A stretch of 64,000 bases of DNA from assembly GCF_000959365.1 (NCBI RefSeq), contig NZ_CP009555.1, positions 992,001 through 1,056,000 of the forward strand. Reading direction: 5' to 3'. The position numbers and the translations under genes are program-made. This document shows positions 55,211 through 64,000 of this stretch, in pieces. This DNA comes from Burkholderia oklahomensis C6786. GTDB taxonomy: Bacteria; Pseudomonadota; Gammaproteobacteria; Burkholderiales; Burkholderiaceae. The notes beneath the pieces are model-generated. The model was not told the DNA's origin. It saw only the letters and a list, made by a program, of their open reading frames with translations, and searched no databases. The first letter of the stretch is position 1. Each line of letters opens with the position of its first letter.

Positions 55211-57082
55211 TCAGACCTCTTCCGCCGCCGCGCCGTCGGCCGCCGCGCGCTGCTGCTGCAGCGCCCACATCTGCGCGTAGAGGCCGTCCATGCGCAGCAG
55301 CTCGGCGTGCGTGCCGCGCTCGACGATGCGCCCGTGGTCCATCACGATGATCTGGTCCGCGTGCACGACGGTCGACAGCCGGTGCGCGATCACGAGCGTC
55401 GTCCGGTGCCGCGCGATCTGCTCGAGCTCGTGCTGGATCGCGCGCTCGGAACGCGAATCGAGCGCCGACGTCGCTTCGTCGAACACGAGGATCGGCGGGT
55501 TCTTCAGGATCGTCCGCGCGATCGCGACGCGCTGCTTCTCGCCGCCCGACAGCTTGAGCCCGCGCTCGCCGACGGGCGTGTCATAGCCCTTCGGCAGACT
55601 TTCGATGAACGTGTGGATGTGCGCGGCGCGCGCGGCCGCGATCACCTCGTCGCGCGTCGCCGACGGCCGGCCGTACGCGATGTTGTAGTAGATCGTGTCG
55701 TTGAAGAGCACCGTGTCCTGCGGCACGATGCCGATCGACGCGCGCAGCGAATCCTGCTTCACGCCGCGGATGTCCTGGCCGTCGATCGTGATCGCGCCGC
55801 CCGTCGCACGATCGAGATCGTAGAAGCGGAACAGCAGGCGCGACAGCGTCGACTTGCCCGAGCCGCTGTGGCCGACGACCGCGGTCGTCGAGCCTGCTTC
55901 GATCGTGAAATCGACGTCGTGCAGGATCTGCCGCGCCGGCTCGTAGCTGAAATTCACCCGCTCGAAGCGCACCTGCGCGCCGTTCACCTTCAGCGCGGGC
56001 GCGCCGGGCGCGTCGTCGACTTCGCGCGCGGCCGACAGCAGCCCGAACATCCGGTCCATGTCGGTCAGGCTCTGCTTCAGCTCCCGATAGACGACGCCCA
56101 GGAAGTTGAGCGGAATGTACAGCTGCAGCATGAACGTGTTGACGAGGACGAGGTCGCCGAGCGTGAGCTTGCCCGCGAGCACGCCCTGCGTCGCGCGCCA
56201 CAGGATGAACACGAGCCCCGTGCCGATGATCGCCTGCTGGCCGAAGTTGAGGAACGACAGCGAGTTCTGCGAACGGATCGCCGCCTTGCGGTAGCGCTTC
56301 AGATTCTCGTCGTAGCGCTGCGTTTCCCACTCCTCGTTGCCGAAGTACTTGACCGTCTCGTAGTTGATCAGCGAATCGATCGCGCGCGAGTTCGCCCGCG
56401 AATCGAGCTCGTTCATCGTGCGGCGGAAATGCGTGCGCCACTCGGTCACCTTCACGGTGAACACGATGTACGCGACGAGCGCCGCGAACGTCACGTACGC
56501 GTAATACGCTTCGTACTTGACGGCGAAGAAGCCGAGCACGAGCCCCACTTCGACGAGCGTCGGAAGGATGCTGTACAGCGAGTACGAAATCAGCTGCTGG
56601 ATGCCGCGCGTGCCGCGCTCGATGTCGCGCGACATGCCGCCCGTCTGCCGTTCGAGGTGAAAGCGCAGCGACAGGCCGTGCAGATGCCGGAACACTTGCA
56701 GCGCGAGCCGCCGCACCGCGCTCTCCGTCACCTTCGAGAACAGGATTTCGCGCAATTCGGTGAAGAGCGACGTCGACAGCCGCACGAACGCGTACGCGAC
56801 CACGAGGAGCCCCATGCCGCCCGCGAGCACGATGCTCGCCGACTGCTCGGCGCGGCCGAGCGCGGTCAGATGCTGGACGGCGGCGAGACTGTCGACGATC
56901 CGCTTCATCACGACGGGCACGCCGAGATTCGCGACCTTCGCGCCGATCAGGCACGTGAGCGCGAACGCGACGCGCCACTTGTAGGCGGTCAGGTACGGCA
57001 GCAGCGAGCGGATCGTCTGCCAATCGTTGCGCGGCCCGGTCGCGATCGGCGCGGGCTCGGAAGAAGCGGGATAGCGGCGCAT
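55211..57082 (-). CDS. ABC exporter, ATM1/HMT1 type (fused permease-ATPase)
   Basis: A 623-residue half-transporter: six membrane helices in the first 350 residues and an ATPase domain with Walker A VVGHSGSGKSTLSRLL, signature LSGGEKQRVAIARTIL and Walker B ILVFDEATSALDSRSE. The opening (IRSLLPYLTAYKWRVAFALTCLIGAKVANLGVPVVMKRIVDSL in parts) resembles ATM1-type exporters of glutathione conjugates and heavy metals rather than the lipid flippase MsbA. It forms a homodimer in the inner membrane. The start at 57082 lacks a strong ribosome binding site and is set by where conserved sequence begins. It is convergent with murU. Confidence 0.85.
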   Translation of the reverse strand: MRRYPASSEPAPIATGPRNDWQTIRSLLPYLTAYKWRVAFALTCLIGAKVANLGVPVVMKRIVDSLAAVQHLTALGRAEQSASIVLAGGMGLLVVAYAFVRLSTSLFTELREILFSKVTESAVRRLALQVFRHLHGLSLRFHLERQTGGMSRDIERGTRGIQQLISYSLYSILPTLVEVGLVLGFFAVKYEAYYAYVTFAALVAYIVFTVKVTEWRTHFRRTMNELDSRANSRAIDSLINYETVKYFGNEEWETQRYDENLKRYRKAAIRSQNSLSFLNFGQQAIIGTGLVFILWRATQGVLAGKLTLGDLVLVNTFMLQLYIPLNFLGVVYRELKQSLTDMDRMFGLLSAAREVDDAPGAPALKVNGAQVRFERVNFSYEPARQILHDVDFTIEAGSTTAVVGHSGSGKSTLSRLLFRFYDLDRATGGAITIDGQDIRGVKQDSLRASIGIVPQDTVLFNDTIYYNIAYGRPSATRDEVIAAARAAHIHTFIESLPKGYDTPVGERGLKLSGGEKQRVAIARTILKNPPILVFDEATSALDSRSERAIQHELEQIARHRTTLVIAHRLSTVVHADQIIVMDHGRIVERGTHAELLRMDGLYAQMWALQQQRAAADGAAAEEV

Positions 57083-57661
57083 GGGGAGTTCGTGGGTTCG
57101 CTTCGTCGGTGAAAGTGTGTGTTTCGGGCTCCATTGCCGGCGTCGGCGCGGCGCGCACTTCGCGCACTTCGCGCCTCGCGACACGCGCTCGCGTGCGTCG
57201 GGCCGCAGGCGTTGCACGGCGCGCCGGACTCGGTGAACGCAATCGACGACGCGCGACGCGGACCGCGATGCGGCGCGCGCGAATCGCGCGTCTGCCGCCC
57301 TCTGCGTTCGCGGTTCCGTCTGCTCGCATGCCGATCGGGCTCGGGCGGGTCCGGCGTCGCCACGCGCGCAGCCGGTCGGCGACGCCGTCGCGCAACGCAA
57401 TGCGACCGGTGCGCCTCGACTCGCGCGGACCGGCCACACGACGCCGCCTACGCGAGCCGGGCCTGCACGGCTCGACCTAACGCGAACCAGCCTGCGCGGC
57501 TCGGCCTGCGCGGCTCGGCCCAAATCCACACTTTCTCGTACAATTTCAGATCTTTGCATTGTCGCAGAAGCCGGTTCGCGCCGCTGCAAGCCGCTTCGCC
57601 CGCGGCGGCTCGCGAAATCGCGCAAGCCGGCCGCTTTTCTTACAAGATGGAAGCTTCAACC
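57083..57661. other. Divergent intergenic with short repeats
   Basis: A 579-base GC-rich gap between the ABC exporter and thioesterase genes. It contains a small direct repeat cluster (57462-57518) and TACAAT at 57539-57544, a possible -10 element for the thioesterase gene. No gene was found. Confidence 0.5.
57462..57518. repeat. Short 14-base direct repeats
   Basis: CCTGCGCGGCTCGG occurs twice in tandem (57491-57518), with a related copy CCTGCACGGCTCGA at 57462-57475. It lies just upstream of the possible thioesterase promoter. Confidence 0.8.
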
Positions 57662-58060
57662 ATGACCGATACGTCCCTGCAACTCCCGCAAAAACCGCCC
57701 GCGCTGCGCGTCGTGCCGCAACCGTCCGACGCGAACGTCCACGGCGACGTATTCGGCGGATGGATCATGGCGCAGGTCGACATCGCGGGCTCGATCCCGG
57801 CGTGCCGCCGCGCGAACGGCCGGGTCGCGACGGTCGCGGTCAATTCGTTCCTGTTCAAGCAGCCGGTGTTCGTCGGCGATCTGCTGAGCTTCTACGCGAG
57901 CATCGTCAAGACGGGCAACACGTCGGTGACGGTCGACGTCGAGGTCTACGCGCAGCGGATGAGCCTGATGAGCGAAATCGTCAAGGTGACCGAGGCGACC
58001 CTCACCTACGTCGCGACCGACGCCGACCGCCGCCCGCGCGCGCTGCCGCCGCTCGAATAA
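57662..58060 (+). CDS. Acyl-CoA thioesterase, YciA-like hotdog protein
   Basis: A 132-residue single-hotdog thioesterase that hydrolyses acyl-CoA. The motif NVHGDVFGGWIMAQVDIAGSI carries the catalytic Asp/Gly region, and RVATVAVNSFLFKQPVFVGDLLSFYASI is typical of YciA. The ATG at 57662 has GGAAG eight bases upstream; an ATG at 57647 has none. Substrate chain length cannot be read from sequence. Fatty-acid genes lie 2 kb downstream but are not linked. Confidence 0.9.
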   Translation: MTDTSLQLPQKPPALRVVPQPSDANVHGDVFGGWIMAQVDIAGSIPACRRANGRVATVAVNSFLFKQPVFVGDLLSFYASIVKTGNTSVTVDVEVYAQRMSLMSEIVKVTEATLTYVATDADRRPRALPPLE

Positions 58061-58136
58061 GCGCGGCCGAGCCTCGCGGCCGGCGCGCCCACGCCCGCGC
58101 GCGAGACGCCGCGACAACGAGCGCCGCGCCGCCCGC

Positions 58137-58616
58137 TCAATGCGTGGAGAGGCCGAACTCGCGCATCGCGGGGATGAAGTCGTGGTTGAGCTTCGGCTTG
58201 CGCGACAGCTTCGCGAGCACGTAGCGCTGAAACGGCGTGAGCGTCGCCCACTGCGCGGCCGACGGCGCCCGCAGCCCGGCCAGCCCGCTCTGCGCGACGA
58301 GCGCATCCGGCACCGCATCGGCGCTGCGCCAGGCCGGATGCTCGTCCGGCTGGAACCAGGTCGGCTCCACGTTCGCGTGCGTGCGCAACATCTCGAACAG
58401 CGCATGATCGAAGTTCGGCTCGATCACGACGTCTTCGTCGGCCGGAAAGCGCGCGAGCAGCTTGCGATCCTCGATCGGCAGCATCTGCCATTGCTCGAGC
58501 GAAATCCGCAGCCCGAAGCGGTCGAGGTTGAAACGGACGATCATCGGAATGTAGGTCAGATCCTCCGACGATACGATTTCGAAATTGAACAGCAACGGCG
58601 CGTCGCTCAGTCCCAT
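58137..58616 (-). CDS. Nitrate-reductase-associated protein family
   Basis: A 159-residue soluble protein matching the nitrate reductase associated family by its pattern (FNFEIVSSEDLTYIPMIVRFNLDRFGLRISLEQWQMLPIEDRKLLARFP, read in segments). Members occur near nitrate assimilation genes and are thought to support the enzyme, but the biochemical role is unknown. No nitrate reductase is in the window; the formate-dehydrogenase accessory gene fdhD is divergent from it. I start at ATG 58616; an upstream ATG at 58646 is possible. Confidence 0.75.
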   Translation of the reverse strand: MGLSDAPLLFNFEIVSSEDLTYIPMIVRFNLDRFGLRISLEQWQMLPIEDRKLLARFPADEDVVIEPNFDHALFEMLRTHANVEPTWFQPDEHPAWRSADAVPDALVAQSGLAGLRAPSAAQWATLTPFQRYVLAKLSRKPKLNHDFIPAMREFGLSTH

Positions 58617-58750
58617 GTTTGCACCCACTATGACGTTTGCCGGCACGTTTGGCCTGTCTGGAGTATTTTAGAACCTTCGCGGACGACGAGCGTGCCGCCG
58701 GATGTCGCGCGCCGCCCGTTCGCCCGCCTCGCCATATCGAAGGAGCCCCC

Positions 58751-59575
58751 GTGAGTCTGTCCGAAACCGTCGAACCCAGCGGCATCGTCGAGCTCGCGGT
58801 GCGCAGGCGGCGCGGCGACGCGGTCGAAGCGACCGTCGACCACGTCGGTCAGGAGTGGCCCGTCGCGCTCGTGTTCAACGGCATCTCGCACGCGGTGATG
58901 ATGTGCACGCCGCGCGATCTGGAAGCGTTCGCGGTCGGCTTCGCGGTGTCGGAAGGCATCGTCGAGCGCGGCAGCGACGTGAAGGACATCGAAGTCCTGC
59001 TGCACGGCGACGCGCCGCTGCCGCACGCCGAAGTGCAGCTCACGGTCGTCCAGCAGGCGTTCGCCGCGCTGAAGGAGAAGCGCCGCGCGCTCGCGGGACG
59101 CACCGGCTGCGGCGTGTGCGGCATCGAGAGCATCGATCTGCTCGATCTCGTGCCGGAACGCGTACCGGATACCGGCTTTCTCGCGCGCATCGCTCCGGAT
59201 GCGATCGCACGCGCGGCGCGCGATCTCCCTGCCCATCAGGTACTCACGCGGCAGACGGGCGGCCTGCACGCGGCCGCGTGGTGCGACGCGTCGGGCGCGA
59301 TCGTTCACGCGTTCGAGGACATCGGCCGCCACAACGCGCTCGACAAGCTGATCGGCACGCTCACGCTCGCGCGCGCCGACATGACGAACGGCTTCGTATT
59401 CCTGTCGAGCCGCGCGAGCTACGAGCTCGTGCGCAAGTCCGCGCGCGTCGGCATTCCGATGGTCGCGACGATCTCCGCGCCGTCGTCGCTCGCGATCGAA
59501 ATCGCGCGACAAGCCGGGCTGCGGCTCGTGAGCTTCTGCCGCGAAGCGGGCTACGTCGACTACGGTCCCGCGTAG
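58751..59575 (+). CDS. fdhD: Formate dehydrogenase accessory sulfurtransferase
   Basis: A 274-residue FdhD, which transfers sulfur to the molybdenum cofactor of formate dehydrogenase. The redox CxxC loop is RTGCGVCGIES (about residues 118-121), with QTGGLHAAAW, EDIGRHNALDKLIG and SSRASYELVRKSA as further signatures. It starts at GTG 58751 with a strong AAGGAG six bases upstream. No formate dehydrogenase genes are nearby in the window. Confidence 0.94.
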   Translation: MSLSETVEPSGIVELAVRRRRGDAVEATVDHVGQEWPVALVFNGISHAVMMCTPRDLEAFAVGFAVSEGIVERGSDVKDIEVLLHGDAPLPHAEVQLTVVQQAFAALKEKRRALAGRTGCGVCGIESIDLLDLVPERVPDTGFLARIAPDAIARAARDLPAHQVLTRQTGGLHAAAWCDASGAIVHAFEDIGRHNALDKLIGTLTLARADMTNGFVFLSSRASYELVRKSARVGIPMVATISAPSSLAIEIARQAGLRLVSFCREAGYVDYGPA

Positions 59576-59646
59576 CGCGCCGCCGAATCGATCCGCGTGC
59601 GGCGGACGGCGGCAAACCACCGCAAGCCAAGCCGCCGCGTTCGCGT

Positions 59647-60411
59647 TCAGTCGAACTGCCGGAAGTCCGGCTTGCGCTTCTCGAAGAACGCGGTGATCGC
59701 TTCGCGCACTTCGGGCGAGCGCAGCATCCTGCCGAACTGGTCGCCTTCTTCCGACATCCGCGCGGCGACGTCCGCGCCGCCCTCCTTCTTGAGGAACGCC
59801 TTCGTCGCGCGCAGCGACGACGCCGGCAGCGCGACGAGCTTCGCCGCCTGCTCCGCGGCGAACGCGTCGAGATCCGCGGCGGGCAGCACGCGGTTCACGA
59901 GGCCGATCCGGTGCGCTTCGAGCGCGTCGAACGGCTCGCCGAGGAGGAGCTTCTCGGCCGCGACCTGATGGCCGGCAAGACGCGGCAGCAGCAGGCTCGA
60001 CGCCGCCTCGGGACACAGGCCGAGCTGCACGAACGGCAGCGAGAGCTGCGCGGTGTCGGCCGCGTAGACGAGATCGCAGTGCAGCAGCATCGTCACGCCG
60101 ATGCCGACCGCGACGCCCGAGACCGCCGCGACGATCGGCTTCTGCGCGCTCGCGATCTGGCGCAGGAACTGGAACACGGGTGCGTTTTCGTCGTTCGGCG
60201 GCGCCTTCATGAAGTCGTCGAGATCGTTGCCCGCGCTGAAGTTGCCGTCGCTGCCGCGAATCACGATCGCGCGCACCGACTTGTCGTCCTGCGCCGCCGC
60301 GAGCGCATCGGCCATCGTCTGGTACATCGCCGCGGTGATCGCGTTCTTTTTCGCGGGGCGCGCGAGCGTGATCGTCAGCACGCCGCCTGCGTTTTCGATC
60401 TGGATATCCAT
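59647..60411 (-). CDS. Enoyl-CoA hydratase/isomerase family protein
   Basis: A 254-residue crotonase-fold protein. The oxyanion-hole segments are RGSDGNFSAGNDLDDFM and AVSGVAVGIGVTMLLHCDLVYA, with FVQLGLCPEAASSLLLPRLAG after them. The acidic residues of true hydratases are partly replaced (GLCPEAAS), resembling the PaaG/2,3-dehydroadipyl or delta-isomerase branches, so isomerase or hydratase activity remains open. I start at ATG 60411 with GGAG nine bases upstream. It is third in the beta-oxidation run, 95 bases after fadA. Confidence 0.88.
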   Translation of the reverse strand: MDIQIENAGGVLTITLARPAKKNAITAAMYQTMADALAAAQDDKSVRAIVIRGSDGNFSAGNDLDDFMKAPPNDENAPVFQFLRQIASAQKPIVAAVSGVAVGIGVTMLLHCDLVYAADTAQLSLPFVQLGLCPEAASSLLLPRLAGHQVAAEKLLLGEPFDALEAHRIGLVNRVLPAADLDAFAAEQAAKLVALPASSLRATKAFLKKEGGADVAARMSEEGDQFGRMLRSPEVREAITAFFEKRKPDFRQFD

Positions 60412-60506
60412 CTGGGCCGTCTCCATGGCTGTTTACATTCGATAAACAAAAAAACGGTGCGCGAGCTGGCCGCCCGCGCACCGTCGTCATGCGTCGCGCG
60501 CTCCGA

Positions 60507-61706
<1,200 letters not shown>

Positions 61707-61720
61707 TTCTGGCTCCTGTC

Positions 61721-61754
61721 GACTGGAGTTAGCGCTTCAGCGCTTACTCCAGTC
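61721..61754. promoter_or_regulatory. Long inverted repeat between fadN-like and fadA genes
   Basis: Two 16-base arms (61721-61736 and 61739-61754) are complementary with one mismatch and a 2-base centre; the core is GGAGTTAGCGCT...AGCGCTTACTCC. It lies 15 bases before the fadA start on the minus strand. It could be a repressor operator or an mRNA stem that tunes the ratio of the two products; no T-tract follows, so it is not a terminator. Confidence 0.7.
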
Positions 61755-61781
61755 CCATGCAAAGTTGTCCGCTCGGCTCGA

Positions 61782-64000
61782 TCAGTTGCGAACCGGCTTG
61801 CCGGTCTGCAACATGCCCATGATCCGTTCCTGCGTCTTCTGCGTGCCGAGCAGCTCGACGAACGCACGACGCTCCAGCGCGAGCAGCCATTCCTCGTCGA
61901 CCGTGCTGCCGGCTTCGACGTCGCCGCCGCAGACCACCTCGGCGATGCGGCTCGCGATCAGGAAATCGTGGTCGCTGATGAAGCGGCCGTCGCGCATGTT
62001 GACGAGCTGCGCCTTGATCGTGGCGATCGCCGAGCGGCCGGCCACCGGGATTTCCTTTGCCTTCAGCGGCGCGCGGTAGCCCGCCGCCGCGAGGCCGCGC
62101 GCTTCCTTCTTCGCGATGTCGAGCAGTTCGAACACGTTGAACACGATCGTGTCCGACGGCTTCACGTAGCCCATCGCACGCGCTTCGTGCGCGGACATCG
62201 ACACCTTCGCCATCGCCGCGTTCTCGAACGACTTCGTCAGGAACTTGAGCAGCTCGCTCGTCAGGCCCGCCGCCGTCGCCGCGTCCGCCGCGCGCAGCGC
62301 CGCTTCCTTCAGGCCGCCGCCCGCCGGCACGAGGCCGACGCCGACTTCGACGAGACCGATGTAGCTCTCGACGTGCACGACGCGCTTCGCGCTATGCAGC
62401 ATCAGCTCGCAACCGCCGCCGAGCGCGAGGCCCGACACCGCCGCGACGACCGGCACGTTCGCGTACTTGACGCGCAGCATGCCTTCCTGGAACTTCTTCA
62501 CGAACGGCTCGATGCCCTTCGCGCCGCCCATCATGAACGCGGGCATCGCCTCTTCGAGGTTCGCGCCGGCGGAGAACGGGCCGCCCGGGTTGCCGAGCTT
62601 GAGCGACGTCGGCTGCCAGATCACGACGCCCTTGTAGTCCTTCTCCGCGAGCTCGATCGCCTGCACGAGGCCGTCGATCACGCTCGGGCCGATCGTGTTC
62701 ATCTTCGACTTGAACGACACGATCACGACGTCGTCCTCGCCCGCACGGTCGTCGACCCATGCGCGCACCGAGTCGGTCTCGAACAGCGTCTTGCCGAACG
62801 CCTTCGGATCGCGGCCCGCTTCGCCCAGGACCGGCGCACGGAACACCTGCTGGTCGTAGACGGCGAGCGTCGAGCGCGGCACGAAGCGCTTCGTCGCGGG
62901 CGACCACGAGCCTTCGGCCGTGTGCACGCCGCCCTGCTCGGCGACGACGCCTTCGAACACCCACGCGGGCAGCGGCACGTTCGCGAGTGCCTTGCCGGCC
63001 GCGATGTCTTCCTGCACCCACTCGGCGACCTGCTTCCAGCCCGCGGCCTGCCAGCCTTCGAACGGACCTTCGTTCCAGGCGAAGCCCCAGCGTATCGCAA
63101 GGTCGACGTCGCGCGCGTTGTCGGCGATCGACTCGAGGTGGAGCGCGATGTAGTGGAACACGTCACGGAAAATCGACCACAGGAACTGCGCGTGCGGATG
63201 CTCCGTCTCGCGCAAGAGCTTCAGGCGCTCCGCGGACGGGCGCTTCAGGATGCGGCCGACGGTCTCGTCCGCCTTCGCGCCGGAGTCGACGTAGGCGCCC
63301 GTCTTCGCGTCGAGCACCTTGATCGCCTTGCCTTCCTTCTTGTAGAAGCCGCCGCCCGTCTTCTGGCCGAGCGCGCCCTGCTCGACGAGCTTCGCGAGCA
63401 CGGCGGGCGTCTTGTAGACCGGGAAGAACGGATCGTCGGCGAGGTTGTCCTGCATCGTCTTGATCACGTGCGCCATCGTGTCGAGGCCGACCACGTCCGC
63501 CGTGCGGAACGTCGCCGACTTCGCGCGGCCGAGGCGGCTGCCCGTCAGGTCGTCGACCTCGTCGAAGCGCAGGCCGAACTTCTCGGCCTCGGTGATCACG
63601 GCGAGAATCGAGAAGATGCCGACGCGGTTCGCGATGAAGTTCGGCGTGTCCTTCGCGCGCACGACGCCCTTGCCGACGACGCTCGTCAGGAACGTCTCGA
63701 GCTGGTCGACGATCTCGCCGCGCGTGTGCGCGGTCGGGATCAGCTCGACCAAGTGCATGTAGCGCGGCGGGTTGAAGAAGTGCACGCCGCAGAAGCGCGC
63801 CTTCAGCTCGTCGGCGAAGCCGTCGGACAGCGCCGTGATCGACAGGCCCGACGTGTTGGTCGCGAAGATCGCGTGCGAAGCGATGTGCGGCGCGACCTTC
63901 TTGTACAGGTCGTGCTTCCAGTCCATCCGCTCGGCGATCGCTTCGATCACGAGGTCGCATTCGGCGAGCTTCGCGATGTCGTCGTCGTAGTTCGCGGGTT
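61782..64000 (-). CDS. 3-hydroxyacyl-CoA dehydrogenase/enoyl-CoA hydratase fusion (FadN type), 5' end cut by window edge
   Basis: About 739 residues of a multifunctional beta-oxidation enzyme; the frame is still open at base 64000. From the left edge of the protein: the end of a Rossmann NAD domain (ECDLVIEAIAERMDWKHDLYKKVAPHI, SNTSGLS-like, GVHFFNPPRYMHLVELIP), the dehydrogenase C-terminal domains (NFIANRVGIFS, TFRTADVVGLD), then an enoyl-CoA hydratase domain in the last third (PFSAGANLEEAM, VVAAVSGLALGGGCELMLH, VGLVPAGGGLKEAALR). The dehydrogenase-before-hydratase order is that of Bacillus FadN, the reverse of E. coli FadB. It is first in the run with fadA and a hydratase gene. Confidence 0.92.
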   Translation of the reverse strand, partial: PANYDDDIAKLAECDLVIEAIAERMDWKHDLYKKVAPHIASHAIFATNTSGLSITALSDGFADELKARFCGVHFFNPPRYMHLVELIPTAHTRGEIVDQLETFLTSVVGKGVVRAKDTPNFIANRVGIFSILAVITEAEKFGLRFDEVDDLTGSRLGRAKSATFRTADVVGLDTMAHVIKTMQDNLADDPFFPVYKTPAVLAKLVEQGALGQKTGGGFYKKEGKAIKVLDAKTGAYVDSGAKADETVGRILKRPSAERLKLLRETEHPHAQFLWSIFRDVFHYIALHLESIADNARDVDLAIRWGFAWNEGPFEGWQAAGWKQVAEWVQEDIAAGKALANVPLPAWVFEGVVAEQGGVHTAEGSWSPATKRFVPRSTLAVYDQQVFRAPVLGEAGRDPKAFGKTLFETDSVRAWVDDRAGEDDVVIVSFKSKMNTIGPSVIDGLVQAIELAEKDYKGVVIWQPTSLKLGNPGGPFSAGANLEEAMPAFMMGGAKGIEPFVKKFQEGMLRVKYANVPVVAAVSGLALGGGCELMLHSAKRVVHVESYIGLVEVGVGLVPAGGGLKEAALRAADAATAAGLTSELLKFLTKSFENAAMAKVSMSAHEARAMGYVKPSDTIVFNVFELLDIAKKEARGLAAAGYRAPLKAKEIPVAGRSAIATIKAQLVNMRDGRFISDHDFLIASRIAEVVCGGDVEAGSTVDEEWLLALERRAFVELLGTQKTQERIMGMLQTGKPVRN

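Overview
The window reads as chromosomal DNA of a Burkholderia species, most likely of the pseudomallei/thailandensis group. This is inferred from very high G+C, strong third-position GC bias, octanucleotide simple-sequence repeats between genes, and protein families typical of that genus. No tRNA, rRNA, insertion sequence, phage gene or CRISPR array was seen. Both edges cut a gene: a D-galactonate dehydratase at the left and a FadN-type beta-oxidation protein at the right.

Layout. 1-7.7 kb: dgoD end, a CopD-like protein, a diheme plus triheme cytochrome c pair, RNA helicase RhlE, an FMN-fold protein and a diiron ferritin-like protein. 8-15.9 kb: gamma-glutamyltransferase, then glycerol catabolism (glpR, glpD, glpK, glpF) with a GlpR-like operator before glpD and a strong terminator after glpF; two small unknown genes (one a lipoprotein) lie between glpR and glpD. 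15.9-23.6 kb: an AT-rich leader followed by a six-gene co-directional cluster (RidA-like protein, two EPSP-synthase-like proteins, an asparagine-synthetase-like amidotransferase, an ATP-grasp ligase and an EamA exporter). This looks like an undescribed small-molecule pathway and is the most interesting part of the window. 24-29 kb: HAD phosphatase, ribB under an FMN riboswitch, an XRE-cupin regulator, and a divergent MFS exporter/LysR pair.

29.4-37.1 kb: miaB-phoH-ybeY-(chaC)-corC-lnt, the conserved RNA-maturation and envelope cluster, here split by tandem repeats and by a chaC gene. 37.2-47 kb: a TPR/glycosyltransferase-like protein, glyQ-glyS-gmhB-plsC-ygjP-like, gloA and a second EamA transporter. 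47.5-55.2 kb: on the minus strand lptD-surA-pdxA-rsmA (outer-membrane biogenesis, vitamin B6, 16S rRNA methylation), divergent from amgK-murU (peptidoglycan sugar recycling). 55.2-64 kb: an ATM1-type ABC exporter, a YciA-like thioesterase, a nitrate-reductase-associated protein, fdhD, and a beta-oxidation operon (fadN-like, fadA, enoyl-CoA hydratase) with a long inverted repeat between its first two genes.

Most genes are housekeeping and well recognised. Uncertain points are several start codons, the substrates of the transporters, and everything about the product of the 16.7-23.6 kb cluster. All assignments come from reading motifs by eye; no database search was run.
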